Of a DNA stretch of 64,000 nt, positions 11,641-22,858 are shown piece after piece. Made by a program: the position numbers and the translations under genes. Below the pieces are notes generated by a model. It did no database searches, had not been told where the DNA came from, and was given only the letters and a program-made list of their open reading frames with translations. The stretch comes from Ceratopteris richardii (lineage: Eukaryota; Streptophyta; Polypodiopsida; Polypodiales; Pteridaceae). The stretch lies in the NCBI GenBank assembly GCA_020310875.1, contig CM035417.1:110221757-110285756 (forward strand), read 5' to 3'. The stretch's first letter is position 1. Each line of letters opens with the position of its first letter.

Positions 11641-14600
11641 CGTTATGTAAGTCTAGTCTCAAGATCTTTGATCATACATAGGAGTGACCAAACAATGTCT
11701 AATTTCATATCTGTTCGAACTAGGGGGACCCTTAGATCATATAATTACTTTATTATATTCTTTCCCCTTGGAATATTTTTGTCCTCAAAAATAGATCTAT
11801 ATAAATATTGTAGGCAACTCTTCAACCTCATGGTCTAAAACTGGAAGAACATGTCTCATCTCTTTGGTGGGATCCTTGCCCAAACAATTCAAAACACCAT
11901 CTAAATGTGCACTTTGATAAACTGGTCAAAGTACAAAGTAGTGAATGAATAATAAGGATGGATCTAAAAACATCCATGACCTTCACTATTTTTCCAGGTG
12001 CAATCTGAGCACAAACATGTAAAATGGGTGGATTTCAATTACTATTCCATTTTTGGGCATGATTGGTGCATGGACTTAGTAACTAAAGGTGGGATTCTTA
12101 TCCCTATCAAGGCTTTGTAAACTTTTGACTCACTTGAATTTTATTTAGAAAACTTGAATTTTGGTTGGCCCAAACATCTAACTTGCATGTTTGAACAATG
12201 GTTTACTCCCAACCACAGTTACTTGATTTTTTCACCCGATTGGAGGACTACTTTGTCCTAATGGGCTTGAAAATCCTATGTAAACTATAGGAGATAGTTT
12301 TCCATTTAGCTTGGGTCAACCATACTATAAATTGACCAAGTCACATCCAAAAATGAAAATTGTCCAACTAAGGACACTTTTCTCAAGACTTTAGGTAAAA
12401 GTTCTTGGGAATTGTCAATCTTATGAGCAATTCCTAACTTCTCTTTTCTAGAGTGGATTCAACGCTCGAAAGTTATTAATGGTATAACTTGAAACAAACT
12501 CAAATGAATAAGTCAACTTAGAATTATCATCTTTTGAAGATTGAAAAGGTTCTTGTATAGAACATCTTTTTGGGATGTTAAATTTAGTTACCTAGTTCTA
12601 ATCGGCTAATCCTCGATTTTTGGGAAAAAAAATTAGTTATCATATTTGAGTCAAATCCAAAAGATTCAGAACGTAGAAAGAAAGAACTAAAACTCTACAC
12701 AAGCAATTCAAACTTCAAAGATACATAAACTTGTGAGGAGTTGATTTCTAGATGAATCAAGTCTTTAACAACTCAAAGATCTTTTTCAACAAGGTGTTGA
12801 AGCATTTTTCCTATCTTTAAGAGAAATAAATTGGATTCTGATTTATAGAGTAAACCTAAAACATCATTCAACCACAAGATACTAGTGTGGTATTCAACAT
12901 CAATGTGTTGACCCACTGAGGTTCTATTGATGATTTTTTTTACTCAAAAGACTAAGTTCATGCCTATATTCAATCTTTATGACTTCTTATTGGGAATGTA
13001 ATTCTTGTGCATTGATTTGAGTCAAAGGATTGAATTTACCAAGTTACACTAGGAGCTTGCTGCTTGACTTAGTTAATCTATTCACACATTGAAATAATCA
13101 TTTTGATGTCAAAGTCCTACGTCCTCAAAAATTTATTAAATATTTTTGAATCAACAACACTTTGACTTGAAGTGTTCCATCATTCAAATAAGATTCTTTT
13201 CCCTATTTGAAAAAGAAGATATTGGAAGTTACTTACTTCATATTTTCTTACTTATTTTATCTTGAAGTATCTTGAGATCATGCTTTTATCCTCCTTGAAT
13301 CTAGAATTCTCCTTTGTAGTTTTTATTCTCTTGATGATCAAATCTAACTTCAAGGTTCATTCTAAGATTAAAAGATAATTATCATCCCATGGTCCAATGT
13401 CCCATACCATCTTTCCTACATTGATATGAGTATAAAATGTGTTGTCCAATACCACCCTATTTTATATTCACATTGACATGTGAGTAATACTTATCATAAA
13501 GTCTAAACAAATCTATATAGAGTACCTTCTCACTTCAATTCTTTGAAAGAAGTTTTGAAGTTTCAAGGATTACCTCTAACTTGATATTTTAGGTTTTGAT
13601 TCCTTCACACAATTGTTTCATGATCTTGTGCTTTTACCTTGGAAACTTGAAAAACCTTTGGGTGGAAAATCCATCCTTCTTTTCTAGGGTATTCAAAAGA
13701 AAACCATTTAGAATTCCAAGTTCTTGAATTTATCTAACTCAAGTCCTTTTGGTTGTTCTCAACCAATTTGTAGCGACAAGAGCTTTTTACTTCTTGTCTT
13801 TAGATTCCTTTTTTACTGAAGCATTAAGTAGCTACCTCGAGGATATTTTAGGAATCTCTCTACTATGTCTAAGCATCCACTCATGCTTTTGGATTTTACC
13901 CAAATCTATTTAAGGATAGGTAAACTTTACTTTTTTCCTTTTGAAGACTTAATTACCATTATCACGGTTGTAGACTACATACTTGGAGCTTTTACTATGT
14001 CTAGACTTGGAACAACTTACTCGCTTAATACTTACTCTGTTCATCCTTCAAAAAACTTTCACACTTTCCATTGGATAAATGAAACTTGAGCGAAAAATTC
14101 CCAAAAGGAATTTTATTACCAGTACTTTGGAAAACTTGAATTATTCTTTATCTTTAAGATCTCTTCAAAAAGCATCTTTGCTTACTCGTGGGATTTTAGA
14201 GTTTTTTTTTCCTCAACTCAAGTAAAAGCATATGCTAATGCTTTTCAAACTTTAAAGCTAAGAATCTCATCAATATTGTTACACCTTTAAGTTATACCAA
14301 TCATTGGACTTAAGTACCATTGTCAGTGGTTTGGGACTTATTGGGAACTACTTGCTATCAAACTTCCTTGAAGAATTCCATTCTCACATATAGGGAGAAT
14401 TTATTCTTTCAAGCACTTGAGATTCTGCCTAAGGAATCAAATAAACTGAGCAAATGATTCACCTTGGAATCTTTTGCATTACTGGAATGATCTTTGAAAT
14501 AAGTTCTTGACTTTGGATAAGACTCTCAAAGATTTATTGCTTGAATTGTGTTCATGTCTTGAGTATCAAACTAAAGGGTCACCTTAGGATATGGTTTCCC

Positions 14601-14690
14601 ATTTCTTGATGAAAGTTTGACTACAACTTTCGTTTACATGTATTCCTATTCTTGAGTTTGAAAAAATTATTATCATTGTTCAATCATTTG
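11641..14690. other. Non-coding stretch, 5' flank of copia A
   Basis: About 3 kb of AT-rich sequence with no frame that looks coding and no motif I can name. TTGAA/TTCAA-type words are frequent, with some poly-T runs (about 12930 and 14200). Before A inserted it was continuous with the sequence now starting at 37604. The duplicate copy is 23629-26678. The short open frames at 11635-11838, 13865-14089 and 14709-14954 have no recognisable domain and I reject them as genes. Confidence 0.6.
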
Positions 14691-14921
14691 TGTTGATATA
14701 TTTAGGTAGTGATGTGCGTGAACACACTAGGACCGCTAGGGCATTTTTTTCCCTCTTTAGGAGGTTTTTTTTCCCTGGCTTGTATATATGCCTATTGCCC
14801 TAACAGGTTACTAATCTTTGTACATTCTAGTGGTAATACATTCGGTATTGTGTGTTTTGCTTCAAGCTTCTTCTTCTTCCTTGTGATGTTCACGTGCTTC
14901 CATAGATGTCTAACTCCAACA
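14691..14921 (+). repeat. 5' LTR of copia A (unit 1)
   Basis: A short 231-bp LTR beginning TGTTGATATA and ending ACTCCAACA. It matches the 3' LTR at 37374-37603 with about 11% difference by eye. The base pairs outside the two LTRs are ATTTG and GTTTG, a likely 5-bp target duplication with one mismatch. The identical duplicate is at 26679-26909. Confidence 0.88.
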
Positions 14922-14923
14922 AT

Positions 14924-14934
14924 TGGTATCAGAG
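14924..14934 (+). other. Primer binding site of copia A (unit 1)
   Basis: TGGTATCAGAG lies two bases downstream of the LTR end, complementary to initiator Met-tRNA as in most plant copia elements. The duplicate copy is at 26912-26922. Confidence 0.85.
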
Positions 14935-17084
14935 AAGGTCGCCGCTTCATCTAGGGTGTCATCGACACCCCTCCAGTCACAATCTTAGAATCACATGAAA
15001 TTTTGTGAGCATACTCAAGGTGATTAGGAGATCAAAACAACTTTGCTATGTTGTGCCAAAATCGTGATATGAGCTTATTGCGGCCTCCGAATGCACTATC
15101 ACAATGCTTTGGCAATCAATTTCATCTTTTTGTGCCAAAGATATATACAGGTTTTGGTTCGCCAGTATAAGCATCTCAAAGTCTGCTACATGTTTAACAG
15201 AACTCGATAGGGCAGTTCTATTCAACTTTTTGAGATACAATCATTTTTTTGCATTAGGGTATTTTAGTCAGTGGCCATGGCTAAAAGCAGTGATGTACTC
15301 TATATGTCGGCTGTTGAGGATAAGTTGGATGGTACAAATTACCCATTATGGGCTTATATGATGCGTCATGTATTGGTCGTAAAGGGACTATGGAACATTG
15401 TGGAGGGTGTTGAAAAACGTCGTATTTTCCCTACAAATAGAGGTACTGAAGCTGCTACAGATGGCATCGAAGATGGTGATTTTCTACAGATTCTTGTTCA
15501 TGCTGCAGTTTGTGCTCCACCTATTGCAGATCAAATTTGTTGGGCTCGCAGACATGCTCAAGCAAATGCATTGATAGCCTTGTCTGTCAAATATGCCATT
15601 ATTCCTCACATTCGCTCTTGCAGAATAGCTAAGGATGCTTGGGATACACTTACCACATTATACTGGGCTACGAATGAGGCTCGTGCTGCTTACCTGTGAA
15701 AACAGTTGAAGAGTCAACATATGAATGAAGGTGATTCTATGGACAATTTTTTGACAAAGATCAAATACTTTAAGGAACAATTGATTTCTACTGATGAAGT
15801 TATACCAGATAGCTCACTTGTGCAGACTGTTCTGAATGATCTTCTTGATTCATATTAGAGTTTTGCTTCTACTCTTTGTTGGATGCAGGAAGATCATGCA
15901 GAATAGGTTCATTATGCATCTTGCAGATCAAGCTTTCTTGGCTAGTCAAAAGGGCAAAGGTAAATGGAGCTCATCTATTAGTAAGCAGAAATCTACAAAT
16001 GCTGCACATTTGAAGAAGGAAGAAAAGAAAAAATTCTTTTGTAATTACCATAAAGGAAATGATCATATCATAAAGAACTGTCCAAAACTGGTTACAAAAG
16101 AGGCAAGAAAAAAGAGGCTGGAATGGTTATTGGAGAGGCCTCTACACTGAAAACAGAGTCTGCAAATCCTATGCAGAATGAAGAATGGGTGTTTACTATT
16201 GTTTGTAGTTTTGACCCATCTTCTCATGAGCAGTGTATGTTTGCAATAGACTCAGATGTTTGGTATTCTGATAGTGGGCAACCAAACATATTACCTCACA
16301 GCGTACTTGATCCAGCCCCTACAGGGAATACTGCTACATGCACCAATAACTCCTCTTATCCTATCATGGGAGTTGGTAAGATCATTCTGACTACTGCTGA
16401 TGGTACTTCTTTCACTTTGTTGGATGCTTCATTTGTGCCAGGGATCAAGAAAAATCTGTTATGAGTTTCAACTCTAGTCAAGATTGGTTTGGTTGTGAAA
16501 TTTGTTGAGAACATATGTACAACTCATGGTCTGTCAAATGGCGACATGACAATTGCTTCTGACATTTTATGTCGTGGGCTATATAAGCTCACAGACTATG
16601 AAAAATCTGTGAATGATTTGGCATGCGCAGTACATGATTCTTAGGCTATGTTAGATGCAAAGCTTTGGCATGCACGCTTTGTTCATTTGGATTTTGCTAG
16701 TTTGCTATGCTTGTAGAAATCTGAAATGGTGTCTTCTCTGCCCAAACTTGAGGCACCTGGTAAACATATATGTGAAGGCTGTATTTTGGGAGAATGCAAC
16801 ATTTCTCATTCCCAAAAGATGTCTATGGTCCTATGCAGACACCCTCTTTTGGGAACTATTTTTACTTTGTGATTGTCATTGATGATTTTTCTAGGCATGC
16901 ATGGGTATATCCATTGAAAGCAAAGTCCAAAGTGTTTATGTGCTTCGAATAGTTTTTGGTTTTGGCTGAAAATTTGTCAGCATGTAAAATGGGCACCCTC
17001 CATTATGATCGAGGGGGGAATGTATGTCTTCTTACTTTAATGCATTTATAGCTGATGGGATAAAAATCAGTGCACAGTGCCATA

Positions 17085-17876
17085 TGTTGGAGAATTCCTA
17101 TCCTATTCGCAGTGGAAAATGTAGAAGACTTTCTCAGGATCAAGACTTTTGCCAATAGCTGAACCTTCAAATGAAAACTAGTACCAACTGAAAAATGGAA
17201 TGAACTTGAAACTTTGGTCACGCAAAACTAGACATTTAGAGATTTCAAATGAGCTATCAAACACTCAATTTGGAGCAGTTTTGGGTTGGCAATGCTTTGC
17301 CTCAAAATAGGCTACCTGTCCACTCAGTTAAGCTAAAAATTGGACTTCACTAAAAACTGAATAACTCACAGAGCATAGAGAATTTGGTAAAATTGTCTAG
17401 ACAGAGGAAGTAATCAAGATAAGCTTTCCAACGAATGTTTAAACTCTAAAATTGGATACATATATTGAGAGATATGACTCTCACAAGTAGACTACGTAGA
17501 AATGGGTATGCAGCTGGACATAGTCTATGAGAGTGAAGAGAATGAAATGACTCAAAACAAATGAACTAGCTACAAGGGGACTTCCATGCCTTCTTCCTCT
17601 ATTCTTGAGTGTCCTCCCTTGCCTCTTTTATAGCCAAGTGACCAAAAACTCTCATGATGAGTTTGAGAGCTCTTCTCCATAACTTCTCCACTACTTTGGA
17701 CAACCACTCCTCTTACAATTCAGTTTTTGGATTTGATTCTCTTTTGATTGATTCTCTTTTGGCTTCCATTACTTGCTGAAGTAAATGCTTCCATTTTTCA
17801 TTTTTGTATTTTCCTTCTACTTGAAGAAAATCTTTTTTGCAGAAATATATACGACCTTACTTCTTTATTTTTAACA
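17085..17876 (-). repeat. 3' LTR of copia B (unit 1)
   Basis: A 792-bp segment starting TGTTGGAGAATTCC and ending TTTTTAACA, beside a pyrimidine-rich CTCCCCCTCAA, which is the polypurine tract on the minus strand. Compared by eye with the complete LTR at 34217-35005 it differs at roughly 50 sites (about 6-7%). Confidence 0.9.
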
Positions 17877-17879
17877 CTC

Positions 17880-18442
17880 CCCCTCAAGCTCACATGTGAG
17901 CTTGCACCTTCAGCCATATCCTGCAAGTTGATGTCATCCTTGAACCTCTTTAGCTTAGAAGCATCTAAGAACTTTGTAAACATGTCTGCAACCTGGTCAT
18001 TAGTTCTAATGAAATTTATATCCACATCCTTGCTCAAAACGTTTTCTGGAACATAATGATAATGCACTTCTATGTGCTTGCTTCATGCATGAAACATTGG
18101 ATTGTTTGTCAAGTGAATGCTTGACATGTTGTCACCATAAATTGGAATGGTCTCCACCTGCACATGAAGATCAGCCAAGAGCTTCTTAATCCACATAGCT
18201 TCACAATTTGCAAAGGCTAATCCTCTATATTCAACTTCTGTCGATGATAGTGCAACAGTAGGTTGCTTCTTCGAGCTCCATGTGATAGGTTTGCTACCTA
18301 TCATGAACACATAACCTGAAGTGGATCCTCTATCTTCCTTTGAACCAGCCCAATCAGCATCACTGAAGCCTATTACCTGCAATTCTTCATCATATCTATA
18401 AAACAAGGCATGATTGACTGTGTGCTTCACATATCTTAGCAC
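17880..18442 (-). CDS. RNase H region of copia B (unit 1)
   Basis: Copia RNase H motifs are visible: [39 protein letters not shown], then the closing ADMFTKFL block next to the polypurine tract. The same region in unit 2 is 29868-30430. Confidence 0.88.
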
Positions 18443-19500
18443 TCATTTGGCTGAATTTAAATGTTCACTTGTTGGAGCTTGCATAAATTGAGAAAGAACT
18501 CCAACAATATAACACAAATCTGGTCTTGTGGTCATAGCATAGATCAATGAACCTATAATACTCCTGTATGTAGTTACATCATGTAACTTCTCTCCATCAT
18601 TTGAGCATAGCTTCACATTTGTGTCCATAGGTTGAGTGAGTGGTTTGCATTCACTCATTCCAAAGCTAAAAAGAACATCCAACATGTACTTTCTTTGCAT
18701 CAAGTAAATGCCATCTTTCCCATAGACTATCTCAATGCCTAAAAAGTATTTCAACTCACCAAGATCTGAAATTTTAGACTCCTTATCGAGTTTTCTTTTT
18801 ATCTCTTGTATTCCTGTAACATTACTTCCTGTTATGATGAGATCATCAACATATATGCAAATATATACCTGCTTGCCTTCTTCTTTCTTCATGTAGAGAG
18901 AGGGATCTGCATTACTTGGGACTATACCCATACCTTGTGAGGTACTCGACCAATCTTTGATTCCAAGCACGTGGTGCTTGCTTCAGCCCATACAAAGCTT
19001 TCTTCAATCTACGAACAAAATTTGGATGCTTTCTATCTTCAATTCCAATCGGTTGACTCATGTATACCTCTTCTTGAAGTTCACCATTGAGAAAAGCATT
19101 TTTTATGTCAAGTTGGTACAATGGCCATCTCCTTGTTGCACTCACTACAATCAAGGTTCTAATTGTTCCCATCTTTGCAACGGGGCTGAAAGTCTCTTCA
19201 TAGTTGATGTCGTGAGTTTGCTTGAATCCTTTTGCTACTAGTCTAGCTTTATGCCTAGCTAGAGAAACATCAACATTTCTCTTTATTTTAAACACCCATT
19301 TATTTGGAAAAATCTTCATACCTTCAGCCTTTGGAACTAGCTCCCATGTGTGATTGTCATTGAGAGCTTTTATCTCTTCTTGCATAGCTTCTTGCCATTC
19401 TTTTTGTGTACATGCTTCTTCATATGCATCTGGTTCTTCATCTTTGACCACCTGTGTCATATATGCAAAATGCTTTGCAATAAAACTATCATAGCTCAGC
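18443..19500 (-). CDS. Reverse transcriptase region of copia B (unit 1)
   Basis: The RT blocks are complete in order: [59 protein letters not shown], and the catalytic YVDDLIITG at 18853-18827, followed by LKYFLGIE. This is the standard copia form with RT downstream of integrase. The same region in unit 2 is 30431-31488. Confidence 0.92.
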
Positions 19501-19839
19501 CTTTGAATTGGATACCTTGCTCTTGAAGACCTCCTTTCATTTCCTTTTGAATATTGCTTCTTCAACCGGTTCAACTTTACCTTTGGTGTAATCACCTCTT
19601 CATACTCTTCTTCACTTGCATTTGAATCACTATTTTGGGCAGCACTTTCAGCTTCAAATCTTTCATAACGTGATGTTGGTGATGAGGAATGACTCCTTAG
19701 TCTCCCCTTCCATGTTGAGCTTTCTCCAAGTGATGTAGAAGCTTCTGGACCTGACATTTGAGTGCTTGTTTGCTGAAATTCTTCTTGGACAGCACCTCCA
19801 TCATCTTCACAATCTTCTTCAAGAATATTCTCTTACCCT

Positions 19840-20760
19840 TTGTCTCCAAACCATGGTCTTAGCTCATCAAATACCACATCTTGTGAGACTCGTAGCTCCT
19901 TTGTCACTGGATTGTAGCACCTGTATCCCTTTTGCTTTGATGAATATCCAATGAAAATACATTTTTCTGACTTTTCCTCCATCTTTGTCCTTAGTTCTTG
20001 AGGGATGTGAACATAACACACACATCCAAAAACTTTGAGATGTGTAAGGTCAGGTTTCTTACCGGAATAAACCTCCTCCGGAGTTAAATTATGCACCCCG
20101 ACTGTTGTGCACTTGTTCATCAAATAAACAGCCGTACTAGTTGCTTCAGCCCAATAGTTTAGTGGCATCTTCATCTCGTTGAGCATGCATCTTGCAACTT
20201 CTGTGATATGTCGATATTTCCTTTCAGCTATTCCATTTTGTTGAGGCATGTACCTACATGTAAATTGTCTCTTGATGCCATTTTCATAAAGAAAATCTGA
20301 AAATTCTTTGGAGAAATATTCTCCTCCTCCATCGGACGTCAAGGTCTTTATGTAGCGTCCTGTTTCCTTTTCTACCTGTGCTTTAAATCTCTTGAACATG
20401 GAGAACACATCTGATTTTTGTTTTATGCAAAACATCCATACTTTTCTTGAATGATCATCGATAAAAGTGACAAAATATCTATTACCATCCACAGATGGTT
20501 GTTGTGATGGTCCCCATACATCCGTGTGTACCAAGTCGAGGACATTCCTTGCCACATAGTTGCTCTTCTTGAATGGTTGTCGAGTTTGCTTTCCTAGTTG
20601 GCATGCTTCACAAAACTCATGTAGTCCAACATCATTGAATCTTGGAAGATCTCTTACCACTTCATGGTTGCTCATGTCCTTGAGCTTGGGAATGTTGATA
20701 TGTCCAAACCTTTTGTGCCACAAATCGATTTCAGCAATCCTCTTGTTTCCAAACTGAATA
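19840..20760 (-). CDS. GAG-pre-integrase and integrase region of copia B (unit 1)
   Basis: The N-terminal HHCC zinc site is seen ([11 protein letters not shown], then CEACQLGKQ), followed by the DDE core: [33 protein letters not shown] and [12 protein letters not shown]. The C-terminal part includes [14 protein letters not shown] and [13 protein letters not shown]. The same region in unit 2 is 31828-32748. Confidence 0.92.
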
Positions 20761-20859
20761 TACATCACCTTTCCATGTGGTTGTTGAATGTCCAAAGTGA
20801 ACATCCTACCTTCTTTTGGATTTTTTATAAAGCAACCTTTTTTCATTGAAGATAACATG

Positions 20860-22080
20860 ATATCCTTTCTCTACCATTTGTCCTACTGAAATTAAATTCT
20901 TTGCAATAGTAGGAACATGAAGAACATCAGCCAATACCTTCTTGTCTCCAAGATTGATATCTCCAACATGCTCAATTGCGTGTTGAGTTTCATTGCCGGT
21001 CTCCACACATCCTTTTCCATTTGGAGTTTGTAGCTTTATGAATAAATCTCCTTGGCATGTCATATGGTTGCTGCAACCTGAATCTATGAACCATTTTTTA
21101 TCATCACTTCTCGATTTGTTGTACTCATGCTTCATGGCAAGCAGGGTTTGCTTGTCTCCTTCACTTGATGTACTCGCATAGTTATTTTGGCTCCTTTGGT
21201 TGCCTCCATTCAGCCTTCCATTCTTTTGCCAACAATCATTTGCATAATGTCCTAGTTTACCACAATGATAACATGTTATACCTTTATGAGGATTGTATGA
21301 ACCTCGACCTCTTCCATGTGTGTTGTCATTTGAGTTGTCCTTGTTGTCCTCCGAGTTGTGTTGGCTGGAATTTGTGTTGTTGTAGCTTCTTCCTCTTCCT
21401 CTCGGGCCTCCTCTTGAGTTCCTTCCTCTACCTCGTCCTGCATATAACATTTGACTATGGCTGTGCTTACCTTTGTTGCCTTCTCCTTCTTGAGCAACCT
21501 CTTCAACAAGATTTGGTATAATCTCGTCAAATGTTGGTAGAAGGTCTCTATAAAGAATGTTTGTGATGAGGGGCTTCCACGTTTCTTCACTCCTCACGCC
21601 ATTGAGGGCTGTTTGGACGATGTCTTCCTCTTCTATCTTGCATCCAACTGATGCTAGCTAATCTCGAAGCTCCTTGATCCTCAATTTATACTCACTAATG
21701 CTTTGGTTTAAGCTTTTCTTCATGTTGTTGAGCTCGTTCTCGAGTTGCATCCTCCGAGACCTTGTTGAGGTAGCATACACCTTCTCCAATGCTTCCCAAA
21801 CTTCCTTGGCTGTTTCTAAGCTTTGCACATGACCAATCATAGTGTTAGAAATAACTTGTGAGATGAGGAACATCACCCTTCGATTCCTCTCTTTCCAATC
21901 AGCAAATTGTCTCCTTTGTGCCGGGGTAATGTTGGGATCTTGAAGGTCCATCGGTTGTGGATCATTTCCAGTAACTAGACTCCATAAACCTTTACCTTTA
22001 AGGTAATTTGTCATTCTATACCTCCAAGACTGAAAATTGTCTTTGTCTAACTTCTCAACTTGTTGTCCTAAATCAGCCAT
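20860..22080 (-). CDS. Gag and protease region of copia B (unit 1)
   Basis: Gag opens at 22080 ([19 protein letters not shown]) and includes the copia gag block [10 protein letters not shown] Gly/Arg-rich run precedes a canonical CX2CX4HX4C zinc knuckle ([14 protein letters not shown], 21273-21232). The protease active site [12 protein letters not shown] lies at about 21096-21061. Gag packages the RNA and the protease cuts the polyprotein in family members. The same region in unit 2 is 32848-34068. Confidence 0.9.
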
Positions 22081-22228
22081 TGAAACTTCTAGGATTGAAG
22101 TTTATCTCAAGTATGTTGTGGTGCTCTTCCTTGACTTTACGAAGCTCCCCCTTGATTTGTAGCTTCTCATTTGCTTCAATTCAGTTCCAATGCTTTGCCT
22201 CTTCAAACTCCAATGCTCTGATACCAAA

Positions 22229-22858
22229 TGTTGGAGAATTCCTCTCCTATAGCGAAAAGTGTCGAAGACCTTCTCAAGATCAAGACTTTTTCCAACAGCT
22301 AAACCTTCAAATGAAAACTGATACCAAATGAAAAATGCAATGAACTTGAAAATTTGGTCATGCAAAACTAGAAACTTAGAGCTTTCAAATGAGCTATCAA
22401 ACACTCAATTTGGAGTAGTTTTGGGTTGCTAAAACTTTGCCTCAAAATAGGCTACCTGTCCACTCAGTTAAACTAAAAACTGGACTTCACTAAAAACTGA
22501 ATAACTCACAGAGCATAAAGAGTTTGGTAAAACTCTTTTAGATAAAGGAAGTACTCAAGATAAGCTTTCCAATGAATGTTTAAACTCTAAACTTGGGTAC
22601 ATATATTGAGAGATATGACTCTCACAAGTAGACTACCTAGAAATGGGTATGCAGCTGGACATAGTCTATGAGAGTGAAGAGAACGAAATGACTCAAACCA
22701 AATGAACTAGCTACAAGGGGACTTCCATGCCTTCTTCCTATATTCTTGAGTGTCCTCCCTTGCCTCTTTTATAGCCAAGTGACCAAAAACTCTCATGATG
22801 AGTTTAAGAGCTCTTCTCCATAACTTCTCCACTACTTTGGACAACCACTCCTCTTACA
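22229..22858 (-). repeat. 5' LTR of copia B, truncated at the duplication junction
   Basis: It starts TGTTGGAGAATTCC two bases outside the primer site GCTCTGATACCA (22215-22226). It matches the first 630 bp of the complete LTR at 34217-35005, then stops at the junction where sequence from 10871 onward resumes. The truncation is the direct signature of the tandem duplication. Confidence 0.92.

Larger units (their letters stand above)
14691..17084 (+). mobile_element. Copia A, 5' half (copy in duplication unit 1)
   Basis: Plus strand: 5' LTR, Met-tRNA primer site, leader (about 14935-15270), gag from about 15271 (copia gag pattern LDGTNYPLWAYMM, later a zinc-knuckle-like CNYHKGNDHIIKNC near 16040-16082), protease (SDSG near 16270), GAG-pre-integrase (about 16640-16800) and the first part of integrase (IDDFSRHAW). 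Copia B begins inside the integrase at 17085, so this half ends there. In unit 1 it has no 3' half of its own; the only 3' half of A is at 35006-37603. It is heavily broken. Confidence 0.88.
10871..22858. repeat. Tandem duplication unit 1 (11,988 bp)
   Basis: Every landmark in this span recurs exactly 11,988 bp downstream, in the same orientation and directly adjacent. The unit contains most of fragment F, 3.4 kb of non-coding DNA, the 5' half of copia A, and copia B except the last 159 bp of its right-hand LTR. I noticed about six single-base differences and no indels between units, for example 12994/24982, 13194/25182 and 13823/25811 in the non-coding part. The bases ACA at 22856-22858 match both 10868-10870 and 34844-34846, so the junction has 3 bp of microhomology. 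Confidence 0.95.
17085..22858 (-). mobile_element. Copia B, copy in duplication unit 1 (right LTR cut short)
   Basis: A minus-strand copia element nested in A. Left to right: 3' LTR (17085-17876), polypurine tract (17877-17887 on the minus strand), RNase H, RT, integrase, protease, gag, primer site (22215-22226), and a 5' LTR cut at 22858 by the duplication junction, so its last 159 bp are absent. Domain order gag-PR-INT-RT-RH is typical copia. The coding part is well preserved with only a few breaks (about three to five). The left target-site copy CCATA is at 17080-17084. Confidence 0.92.

Noticed and set aside
11635-11838. A 67-codon frame present identically at 23623-23826
   Set aside because: The repetition comes from the 12-kb duplication, not from conservation; there is no domain or plausible gene context.
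15046-15361. Overlapping frames on both strands in the leader of copia A
   Set aside because: They lie between primer site and gag in the untranslated leader and have no recognisable domain.
20560-21521. Several plus-strand frames with Cys-rich or Leu-rich products
   Set aside because: They are antisense to the gag, protease and integrase of copia B; the Cys-rich composition mirrors its Gly/Arg-rich gag.
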